A stretch of 64,000 bases of DNA from Actinopolyspora halophila DSM 43834 (GTDB taxonomy: Bacteria > Actinomycetota > Actinomycetes > Mycobacteriales > Pseudonocardiaceae), in the NCBI RefSeq assembly GCF_000371785.1, contig NZ_AQUI01000002.1, forward strand, positions 1,024,590 through 1,088,589, read 5' to 3'. Made by a program: the position numbers and the translations under genes. Below the pieces are notes generated by a model that was not told where the DNA came from, made no database searches, and worked only from the letters and a program-made list of their open reading frames with translations. Position 1 is the first letter of the stretch; every line of letters starts with the position of its first letter. Below are positions 16,623 through 24,143 of this stretch, piece by piece.

Positions 16623-18035
16623 CTAGTAGACGCAGGGGATCCCGTCAGCCGTGATCTCCTCCCGGGCGGAGCCGTTCTCCCCCGCGGCGCGGGCCCCGTC
16701 CAGCATCAGCGCGGGGCTCCCCGTCAGCCGGTGCGTTGGCTGACCGGAGGTCTCCGGTGTGGAGGACGTGGTTCCGGAGGAGCTCCCGTTCTCGACGTCG
16801 CGGCCGAGTTCGGTGAAGAACCGCTGTACACGCCGGTTGTCCACGGACACGACGCTGCGCCCCTGCTCGTCCCTGGCCGCGGGGTCCTCGACCGGGATGG
16901 TCGTGAAACCTATCCGTCCCGAGGCCAGCGACTGCATCCTGCCCACGAAGTCCATCAGCTTCCAGTCGCTGTCCAGCACGACGGACTTGCGCGCGGCGTC
17001 GACGAGCCCGTTCAGCTTGGTCGTGTCCGTGAGCGTGCCGGTGGACAGCAGCTTGTCGGCCACCGCGGCCATGAACACCTGCTGACGCACGACGCGGTCC
17101 AGATCCCCGTCGGGGAGGCCGTGCCGCTGCCGGACGAAGGCCAGCGCGTCCGCGCCGGAGACCACCTGCGGGCCCGCACGGAAGTCGGCCCCGGAGTCCT
17201 TGTCGCTCGTGGCGCTCCGCAGGCACACCCGCACCCCGCCCAGTGCTTTGGTGACCTCGTAGAAACCGAGCAGGTTGACCTTGGCGTAGTGGTCCACCCG
17301 CACACCGGTCAACTGCTGTACCGCCTGGACCAGAGCCCGCTGGCCCGCCCGGTTCGCCCTGCTCGCTATCTCGTCCGCGGTGTGGTCGCCCGCGGCGCGC
17401 AGCTCGTCGGCTCGTTCCGCCTTCGCGAGCCCGTACACCCCGTTGATCTTCTCGGTTCCGCCGGAGCGGCTGATGGCCGTGTCCCGTGGAATGGACACCG
17501 CCGTGGCCTCGCTCCCGTCGTCGGGTATCCGAACCAGAATGATCGTGTCCGTGTTGAGGCCGTTGGTGGATTCCGTGCGCAGGAGCTCGAGCACCTCGGG
17601 CGGCAGCGGGTCGCCCTGGGCGTCGGTCCTGCTGTCACTGCCCACGAGCAGGATGTCGTTCGCCGTGTCCTCGGGAACGCTTCCGGTGACGTCGCCGCTG
17701 AGCACGTCCGTCGTGCTCATCCCGCTCCGGAAGAACTGCACCGCGCTCCAGCTCGCGGCGGTCAACGCCAGCGTCACGACCGACACCAGCACGACCAGAC
17801 AGCGCAGGGTGATCCGCGCCGCGCGCCGCGCGCCCCCTCTTCGTCGGCCGCTGGGCTCCCGTGCCGGAACGGAGTCCTCCCGAGGAGGAGCTTCCTCCTC
17901 GGCGGCCGGGGAGGTTCCTTCCGCGCCCGACGTTTCCGTGGAACTCGTCTCCCCCTCCGGGGCGGTCGTCTCCGGCCGGCCCGCTCGCTCGCGCGAGTCC
18001 TCCGGAGGCGGGACCTGTTCGTCGGGCTCGTCCAC
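16623..18035 (-). CDS. LytR-CpsA-Psr (LCP) family cell-wall ligase 1
   Basis: 470 residues from GTG 18035 (AAGGAGGA upstream). A Glu/Pro/Ser-rich cytoplasmic segment (1-70) precedes one TM (about 75-100). The extracellular LCP domain (about 130-370) has LLVGSDSRTD, VSIPRDTAIS, KINGVYGLA and RQRHGLPDGDLDRVVRQQ; the Arg and Asp residues bind the polyprenyl pyrophosphate head group. LCP enzymes transfer lipid-linked glycopolymers to peptidoglycan. No LytR_C domain. The last residues, ITADGIPCVY, recur in the paralogue at 18305. Confidence 0.9.
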   Translation of the reverse strand: MDEPDEQVPPPEDSRERAGRPETTAPEGETSSTETSGAEGTSPAAEEEAPPREDSVPAREPSGRRRGGARRAARITLRCLVVLVSVVTLALTAASWSAVQFFRSGMSTTDVLSGDVTGSVPEDTANDILLVGSDSRTDAQGDPLPPEVLELLRTESTNGLNTDTIILVRIPDDGSEATAVSIPRDTAISRSGGTEKINGVYGLAKAERADELRAAGDHTADEIASRANRAGQRALVQAVQQLTGVRVDHYAKVNLLGFYEVTKALGGVRVCLRSATSDKDSGADFRAGPQVVSGADALAFVRQRHGLPDGDLDRVVRQQVFMAAVADKLLSTGTLTDTTKLNGLVDAARKSVVLDSDWKLMDFVGRMQSLASGRIGFTTIPVEDPAARDEQGRSVVSVDNRRVQRFFTELGRDVENGSSSGTTSSTPETSGQPTHRLTGSPALMLDGARAAGENGSAREEITADGIPCVY

Positions 18036-18304
18036 GTGGTCCTCCTTCGGCCCGGCCTGGCGGGAAGGTGTCGTCGGGTGCCGAACCGGGCGCTCCCCGA
18101 GCGGACGTCACGTCCCGGCTCGTTCGGAAGATCGACTCGGGTCAAACACTAACGTCCGCGTTCCACGGCCTCGCGGAACTCACCCGTTTCGGGGATGTCT
18201 CGTCCGATGCTTTCCTGTCGCGTCGACGACCGGCGCGGTTGTTCCGGCGCCGGAAGTGCCGAAGGACGCCGCGACCGGACCGTCATCCCGAACGGAAATC
18301 CCGA

Positions 18305-20068
18305 TCAGTTCACGCAGGGGATGCCGTCGGCCGTGATCGGGCCCTCCTCGCTTCCCCCCGACGAGCTCTGGGCGGGAACCGTTTGAGCCGCACCGTCGAG
18401 CCGCAGACCACCGTTCCCGCTGAAGTTCCGCGCGCCGGGCCCCTCGTAGTCGTCGCCCAGGTAGACCGAGATCGCCCCGGTCTCGGTGCTGCCGCCCGGT
18501 TCCACGTCGAGCCCCCCGAGATCTTCCGCAGCCAGCTCGGCGGCCTTCTTGTTGCCCGAGGAGTAGCGGACCACCGAGCTTTCCATGTCCTGCTCGGCGT
18601 TTGCCGCCTCACCGCTGTCGAAGCCTGCCTCGGCCAGGTTCTCGCGGACGCGCCCCGCGAGCCCGGAGACTCCGGAGGCGTTGTAGACGTCGACCTCGGT
18701 CTCGGAGCGCAGCTCTTCGGCCCGTTCCTGCTCGCGCTGGGCCTGCTCACGCTCCTCCGGAGGAAGCAGGATGTTGTCCACGAACTGCTTGACCTCGGAC
18801 GGGTCGGCCTCCAGCCCGGAACTGGGGCCGGCCATCTTCACCGGGATCGTGTCGAACTTGATGTTGCCCGCGGCCATGCCCTGCATCTGCTGCGCGAACG
18901 AGCTCACGTCCCAGCCCTTGTCCAGGGTGATCGAGTCCTGCATCGCGTTCATCAGGTCCGACAGCTTGGACGGGTTGCCGAGCATGTTCGCCGAGAGCAT
19001 CTTCCTGGCCAGGCCGGACATGAACACCTGCTGGCGCACGATGCGGTCGAGGTCGTTGCGGGGGAGCCCGTGTCGCTGCCGGACGAAGGCCAGCGCGTCT
19101 CCCTTGGAGATGGTCTGCTTTCCGGCCGGGAAGTCGGCCCCCGATTTCGGGTCGTCCACCGGGTTCTTCAGGCAGACCTCGACTCCACCCACGACTTTGG
19201 TGAGCTTGTAGAAGCCGAGCAGGTTGACCTCGGCGTAGTGTTCGATGGTGAGCCCGGCGAAGTCCTCGATCGTGTCCATCAGGAACTGCTGTCCGGCCGC
19301 CGTGGATTCCTTGGCCAGCCTTTGCTCGTCGGTGATGCCCTGGGACCTGAGCTCCTCCAGCTTGGCGACCCTCTTGTTGTTCAGAGCCGAGTTCAGCTTG
19401 TTCTCACCGAACCGGCCCATGTCGACCATGGTGTCCCTCGGGAAGGAGACGGCCCGCGCCCGTGACCCGTCGTTGGGGATGCGCAGCAGGATCATGGTGT
19501 CGGTGAGATGACCGCCCCCCTCGCTGGCCCGGAGCTTCTTCAACGTCTCGGGGGGCAGCGAGTTGCCCTGTGCGTCCGTTCGGCTGTCCTGACCGACCAG
19601 CAGGATGTCGGTTACCCCGTCCTTGGCGTCCTGGGTGTTGTCGATCGTGAGGTTGCCGCTCACGCTCGAGTTGAAGCCGCGCAGGGTCCCCCAGGCGTAG
19701 CCGGTGGAAGCCAGCACGATCACCGAGAGCAGCGCTACGCACAACTGCGTGACGCGCAGCATCCCGCGGCCCCGGCGGGCGGTCGGTCGGGAGCGACGGC
19801 GTTCACCGGACCAGGTGTCATCGGGAGGTGGGGAAGCGCCGGCGGACTCCCTGCGCGAACCGCGTCGTGGTTCGCGCTGACTTCCCTGCGCCCTTTCCCG
19901 GGGGCGCTGCTGCCCGGGTTGTTGCGCTCCACCCCGCTCGCCTCGTCTGCCCGGCTCGAGCGGTCGCGGGCCGTTGCCCCCGCGGGCGGACTGGTCGTGG
20001 GGCCGCCGGGATTCGGGCCTTCCGGATTGCCCGTGTGGGCCACCTGGTCGTCGCGGCCGGTTGTCCAC
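18305..20068 (-). CDS. LCP family cell-wall ligase 2 with LytR_C domain
   Basis: 587 residues from GTG 20068 (AAGGAGGA upstream). A long basic, Arg/Gly/Pro-rich cytoplasmic N-terminus (1-100), TM about 105-125, and LCP domain about 150-420 (ILLVGQDSRTDAQG, VSFPRDTMVDM, KLNSALNN, RQRHGLPRNDLDRIVRQQ). A C-terminal LytR_C domain is at about 460-530 (VDVYNASGVSGLAGRVRENL). It ends ITADGIPCVN. It corresponds in context to the LCP protein next to the rml genes of mycobacteria, the arabinogalactan-peptidoglycan ligase group. It is divergent from rmlB. Confidence 0.9.
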   Translation of the reverse strand: MDNRPRRPGGPHGQSGRPESRRPHDQSARGGNGPRPLEPGRRGERGGAQQPGQQRPRERAQGSQREPRRGSRRESAGASPPPDDTWSGERRRSRPTARRGRGMLRVTQLCVALLSVIVLASTGYAWGTLRGFNSSVSGNLTIDNTQDAKDGVTDILLVGQDSRTDAQGNSLPPETLKKLRASEGGGHLTDTMILLRIPNDGSRARAVSFPRDTMVDMGRFGENKLNSALNNKRVAKLEELRSQGITDEQRLAKESTAAGQQFLMDTIEDFAGLTIEHYAEVNLLGFYKLTKVVGGVEVCLKNPVDDPKSGADFPAGKQTISKGDALAFVRQRHGLPRNDLDRIVRQQVFMSGLARKMLSANMLGNPSKLSDLMNAMQDSITLDKGWDVSSFAQQMQGMAAGNIKFDTIPVKMAGPSSGLEADPSEVKQFVDNILLPPEEREQAQREQERAEELRSETEVDVYNASGVSGLAGRVRENLAEAGFDSGEAANAEQDMESSVVRYSSGNKKAAELAAEDLGGLDVEPGGSTETGAISVYLGDDYEGPGARNFSGNGGLRLDGAAQTVPAQSSSGGSEEGPITADGIPCVN

Positions 20069-20336
20069 GCCGGTTCCTCCTTGGGTGCCTAGCGAGCCGG
20101 GGGTTTCTCGGGCGAGGTCGTTTCGTCCTCTGGGGCAGGTTAACTCTGATCACGGAAACGCGTTGTGTGTATCGGGTAAGACAGGCGCCATTACCCTTTC
20201 AGGGGACGTGTTTCGTTTACGTTGGGTTGCGTAGCGGTCGAACTTTCCCGCGAAGCGCATGGCAGACTCCCCGGAGCTGCCGCGTACGGTCCGCCCGGAC
20301 CGTTCGCGGAGGAAACACGGCGACAGGGAAGGCGCG

Positions 20337-21326
20337 ATGAAGGTCCTCGTTACCGGTGGAGCCGGTTTCATCGGTTCGCACTACGTGCGGCAGCTGCTCG
20401 GCGGGCACTATCCCGCCTTCGACGGTGCCGAGGTCGTGGTGCTGGACAAGCTCACCTACGCGGGCAACGTCGCCAATCTGGCCGAGGTGGCCGAACATCC
20501 GCGACTGCGCGTGGTCCGGGGCGACGTCCGCGACGCCGAGCTGCTCGCCGAGTGGATGCCGGGAACCGACGTGGTGGTGCACTTCGCCGCGGAATCCCAC
20601 GTGGATCGCTCGATCGCCGGAGCCTCCGACTTCGTGCTCACCAACGTGGTCGGCACCGACGTGCTGCTGCAGGCGGCCCTGGCCGCCGGGGTGGGCCGCT
20701 TCGTGCACGTGTCCACCGACGAGGTGTACGGCTCCATCGACGAGGGCTCGTGGTCCGAGGAGAACCCGCTGGAGCCGAACTCGCCGTACTCGGCTTCCAA
20801 GGCGAGCTCGGACCTGCTCGCGCGGGCGTACCACCGCACCCACGGTCTGCCGGTGTGCGTCACCCGGTGCTCCAACAACTACGGCCCCTATCAGCATCCC
20901 GAGAAGATGATCCCGCTGTTCGTGACCAATCTGCTCGACGGGGAGCAGGTCCCGCTCTACGGTGACGGCACGAACGTGCGGGACTGGTTGCACGTGGCCG
21001 ATCATTGTCGCGGTATTCAGCTGGTCGCCCAATCCGGCACGCCGGGTGAGGTGTACAACATAGGTGGGGGCACCGAACTCACCAACTCGGAACTGACGGC
21101 CAAGCTGCTGCGGGCCACGGGGACGGACTGGTCGATGGTCCGTCCGGTCACCGACCGCAAGGGCCACGATCGCCGCTATTCGCTCCGGCACGACAAGATC
21201 CGGGAGGAACTCGGGTACGGTCCGGCGGTCGACCTGGAGGAGGGGCTGGCCGATACGGTCCGCTGGTACCGGGAGAACCGTTCCTGGTGGCAGCCGCTCA
21301 AATTCCACGAAGGGGCCTCCGCATGA
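20337..21326 (+). CDS. rmlB: dTDP-glucose 4,6-dehydratase
   Basis: 329 residues from ATG 20337 (AGGGAAGG upstream); an in-frame ATG 78 bp earlier lacks family sequence. Extended SDR motifs: TGGAGFIGSH (NAD binding), VHFAAESHVDRSI, the catalytic STDEVYGS (Asp-Glu) and YSASKASSD (Tyr-x3-Lys), then NNYGPYQHPEKMIPLF. Makes dTDP-4-keto-6-deoxyglucose, the second step to dTDP-L-rhamnose. It overlaps rmlD by ATGA, so the two are translationally coupled. Confidence 0.96.
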   Translation: MKVLVTGGAGFIGSHYVRQLLGGHYPAFDGAEVVVLDKLTYAGNVANLAEVAEHPRLRVVRGDVRDAELLAEWMPGTDVVVHFAAESHVDRSIAGASDFVLTNVVGTDVLLQAALAAGVGRFVHVSTDEVYGSIDEGSWSEENPLEPNSPYSASKASSDLLARAYHRTHGLPVCVTRCSNNYGPYQHPEKMIPLFVTNLLDGEQVPLYGDGTNVRDWLHVADHCRGIQLVAQSGTPGEVYNIGGGTELTNSELTAKLLRATGTDWSMVRPVTDRKGHDRRYSLRHDKIREELGYGPAVDLEEGLADTVRWYRENRSWWQPLKFHEGASA

Positions 21327-22240
21327 CTCCACCCGCGTTGTTGATCCCGGGAGGACGTGGCCAGCTCGGTTCCGAGCTGGTCGGGCTGCGCGGGAAGAGG
21401 CGCGACGGCCTCGTGCACGCCCCCGGTTCGGGTGAGCTCGACATCACCGACGGGGAGGCGCTGAACGACGCCGTCGACTCCTTCACGGACGCGGCGGACG
21501 ACGCGGGCATGAGGCCGGTGGTGGTCAACCTCGCCGCCTACACCGCCGTCGACGCGGCCGAGTCCGACCGGGCAACGGCCGAACGGGTGAACACGAGGGG
21601 GCCGGCCAACCTGGCCCGGATCTGCCGGAACCGCGGGGTTCCGCTGCTGCACGTCTCGACCGATTACGTCTTCTCCGGAGACGCGACCGAGCCGTACGAG
21701 CCCGCGGACGAGGTCGGCCCGCGCAGCGTTTACGGGCGGACGAAACTGGACGGCGAGCGGGCGGTCCTCGAGAACCATCCGCGCGCCTGGGTGGTGCGCA
21801 CGGCCTGGGTCTACGGCATCGCCGGGGCGAACTTCGTCAGCGCCATGGCCGGCCTGGCGGCCGAACGCGAAACGGTCTCCGTGGCCGCGGACCAGGTCGG
21901 CTCCCCGACGTGGGCCGCCGACCTGGCCGAGGGGCTGCTCGAACTGGCCGACTCGGTGGCGCGGCGCGACGAGCCGGCTCGGCGGGTGTTGCACTGCACG
22001 AACAGCGGATCGACGAGCCGGTACGAGTTCGCCAGGGCGGTGTTCAGCGAACTGGGGGCCGACCCCGACCGGGTGCTGGCAGCCGCCACGGCCGATGTTC
22101 CGCGGCCCGCTCCGCGGCCCGCCTTCTCGGTGCTCTCGAACCGGCGGTGGGCCGAGAGCGGGCTCACCGGGTTGCGCCCGTGGCGCGCGGCGCTGAGCGC
22201 GGCCTTCGCCACGCACGGAACCTCCTGGGCGGCTCGTTGA
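21323..22240 (+). CDS. rmlD: dTDP-4-dehydrorhamnose reductase
   Basis: 305 residues; ATG 21323 overlaps the rmlB stop. Motifs: GGRGQLGSEL (nucleotide binding), NLAAYTAVDAAE, STDYVFSGD and the catalytic YGRTKLDGE. The C-terminal RFFxPRPxxSxL-like element appears as APRPAFSVLSNRRW. Final reductive step to dTDP-L-rhamnose, needed for the rhamnose-GlcNAc linker of arabinogalactan. rmlA and rmlC are not in the window. Confidence 0.94.
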   Translation: MTPPALLIPGGRGQLGSELVGLRGKRRDGLVHAPGSGELDITDGEALNDAVDSFTDAADDAGMRPVVVNLAAYTAVDAAESDRATAERVNTRGPANLARICRNRGVPLLHVSTDYVFSGDATEPYEPADEVGPRSVYGRTKLDGERAVLENHPRAWVVRTAWVYGIAGANFVSAMAGLAAERETVSVAADQVGSPTWAADLAEGLLELADSVARRDEPARRVLHCTNSGSTSRYEFARAVFSELGADPDRVLAAATADVPRPAPRPAFSVLSNRRWAESGLTGLRPWRAALSAAFATHGTSWAAR

Positions 22241-22319
22241 CCGGGGCTTCCGGCCCCAGTGCGACGACGGTTCCACGCGAAACGTTCCCGGCGGAGGCGC
22301 CCCCCGGGGCTGGTCGAGG

Positions 22320-22375
22320 GCCGCTACCCGATGTCGGGGTTCCCGCAGCGGGACCTCGGATGAGGTTCCCCTGCC
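22320..22375 (+). repeat. dispersed intergenic element, partial copy 3
   Basis: Core CTACCCGATGTCGGGG (22324-22339) followed by CCCGCAGC and GATGAGGTTCCCC, as in the other copies. The GTTGTGTAG part of the 5' half is missing. It lies between the convergent rmlD and VTT-type genes. Confidence 0.6.
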
Positions 22376-22414
22376 CGATCCGTCAAGCAACCCAACCCGC
22401 GGACTGGCTGAATC

Positions 22415-23032
22415 TCACGCGAACGGCGTGCCGAGACGCAGCACACCGGGAAGTGCCGCGATCAGGCAGAAGCGCGTGAAACGGCCCACCACCGCGGCGG
22501 GCAACCACGCGGTGAGCGGTGCCGAGAGCAGTCCGGCAGCCAGCACGACGGCCGCGAACGGGGGCACTCCGACCACGCCGCTGAGCAGCACCAGCCCCGC
22601 CCCGGCCAGTGGGCGCCGCAAGCACAGCTCGTGAAGTCGGTGCGGCCACTGCCTGCGGGGAGCTCCCCCGTCACGCCGCAGCAGCCGCGGCAGCCGCACC
22701 ACGCCACGCGCGGCCAGGTAGTGCACGGTCTTGCCCAGCAGTTGTCCCGCGGCCGCCGCGGGGCCCAGCGTCCACCAGGGCAGGCCGGACTGCGCGAGAG
22801 CCACGGTGACCAGGTACACCTCGGCGCTGAACACCGGAACCACGGCCGTGGCCGCGCTCATGGTGAACACGCTGAGGACCCAGAGCACCGAACCTCTCCA
22901 GCGACGAAGTCCTTCCCGCGGGAGAACGGCACCGGGCACCGGAGGTGCCCGTGCGCTTACCCGGGGTGATCGTATCCCCGGCTCTTCGGCTCGTGGTCCG
23001 GTTCCGCGTGAGATCCGTCCGGCGTCGTGCAC
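22415..23032 (-). CDS. small VTT/DedA-like membrane protein
   Basis: 205 residues if GTG 23032 is used. The first about 45 residues are polar and may not be translated; in-frame alternatives are GTG 22939 and ATG 22861 (MSAATAVVPVFSAEVYL). Several hydrophobic segments follow. The pattern FSAEVYLVTVALAQ...AAAGQLLGKTVHYLAARG and LLSGVVGVPPFAAVVLAAGLL resembles the SNARE-associated/VTT (YqaA-type) family. Such proteins are implicated in lipid-carrier scrambling, which would fit the glycan cluster. No Shine-Dalgarno settles the start. Confidence 0.65.
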   Translation of the reverse strand: MHDAGRISRGTGPRAEEPGIRSPRVSARAPPVPGAVLPREGLRRWRGSVLWVLSVFTMSAATAVVPVFSAEVYLVTVALAQSGLPWWTLGPAAAAGQLLGKTVHYLAARGVVRLPRLLRRDGGAPRRQWPHRLHELCLRRPLAGAGLVLLSGVVGVPPFAAVVLAAGLLSAPLTAWLPAAVVGRFTRFCLIAALPGVLRLGTPFA

Positions 23033-23062
23033 TCGGGTGAACCGGGGCGATGCCCGAACGGG

Positions 23063-24142
23063 TCACTCACCCGCCAGCGCCAGCCGGTAGGCCCGCAGGG
23101 TGGCTTCGGCGCAACCCCGCCACGTGAATCCCGCGGCGTGCTCCCGTGCTCGCCGCCGAGCATCCCGCTCGGCAGCGGACCCCACGGCCAGGTGCAGTGC
23201 CGTGCGCAGCGCGGCACCGTCACCGTGGGCGGCCAGCAGCGCGTGTCCGGCGGTGACTTCACGCAGGGCGGGGATGTCGCTGCACACCACGGGAACGCCC
23301 GCGGCCATCGCCTCCAGCGTGGGCAGCCCGAACCCCTCGTCCCGCGAGGGCAGCACCAGCGCTTCGGCTCCGGCCACGACACGACGCAGCACCCGTTCGG
23401 GCAGATAGCCGGTGTGCACCGAGGTCCCCCCACCGGGGAGCCCGCTTTCCGAGCCCGGCCGTCCGGGGCCCGCCGTCACCAGCGGGGGGAGCCGCTCGTC
23501 GACGGCTTCGGCCAGCGTGGACAGCCCCTTGCGTGGTCCCGCGTCCCCGACGAAGAGCAGGTACTGGGGAGGAAGCCCGTACTCCCGGCGCAGCGCCTCG
23601 TCCGGGGGTGAGGCCTCGAACCACTCGCGGTCGACCCCGAGCGGGGTGACCACGATCCGCCTGCGGTCCAGGTCGAACCTCTCGGAGACCTCGGCCGCCA
23701 CGGCCTCGGTGGGGGTGCACACCACGGAGGCGCGGCGCACGGAGCGCTCGGTCAGCCGCACCCGGGATCCCCCGCTTCTTCCGTCCACAGTGTTCAGGAA
23801 GTCGAGGTCGTGCACGGTCAGCACCCCGGGAACACGTGCGGAAGGGGGCTGCACGAAGTTCGTCCCGTGCACGAGGTCCGCGCTCCTCGCCAACAGCTCG
23901 ACCGGGGGGAACTCCGCGAACGCCCAGCAGGAGTGCAGCGGCCGCGCCGGTGCGGGCAGACCGCGGGCAGCGGTCCCCTCCGGCGCGACCCGGCGCAGCG
24001 CGCGCCATCCGCGCGTGGTCAGCCCGAGCAGCCGCGGGCGGCAGCCCGGCACGGCGCCCAGCTCCGCGGCCAGCCGCGCCGTGTAGCGCCCTATCCCGGT
24101 GCGGCGCCCCAACAGCGGGGTTCCGTCCAGCACCACGCGCAT
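23063..24142 (-). CDS. GT4-family glycosyltransferase
   Basis: 359 residues from ATG 24142 with GGGGGAA upstream; a GTG 21 bp earlier is in frame but lies inside the preceding gene. GT-B fold: GIGRYTARLAAELG near the N-terminus, LLFVGDAGPRKGLSTLAEA in the middle, and the donor-binding EX7E motif in SRDEGFGLPTLEAMAAGVPVV. It retains the anomeric configuration of a nucleotide-sugar donor. It starts immediately after the stop of the GT2-GT4 fusion, so the two form an operon. Donor and acceptor are unknown. Confidence 0.88.
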   Translation of the reverse strand: MRVVLDGTPLLGRRTGIGRYTARLAAELGAVPGCRPRLLGLTTRGWRALRRVAPEGTAARGLPAPARPLHSCWAFAEFPPVELLARSADLVHGTNFVQPPSARVPGVLTVHDLDFLNTVDGRSGGSRVRLTERSVRRASVVCTPTEAVAAEVSERFDLDRRRIVVTPLGVDREWFEASPPDEALRREYGLPPQYLLFVGDAGPRKGLSTLAEAVDERLPPLVTAGPGRPGSESGLPGGGTSVHTGYLPERVLRRVVAGAEALVLPSRDEGFGLPTLEAMAAGVPVVCSDIPALREVTAGHALLAAHGDGAALRTALHLAVGSAAERDARRRAREHAAGFTWRGCAEATLRAYRLALAGE

Positions 24143-24143
24143 C

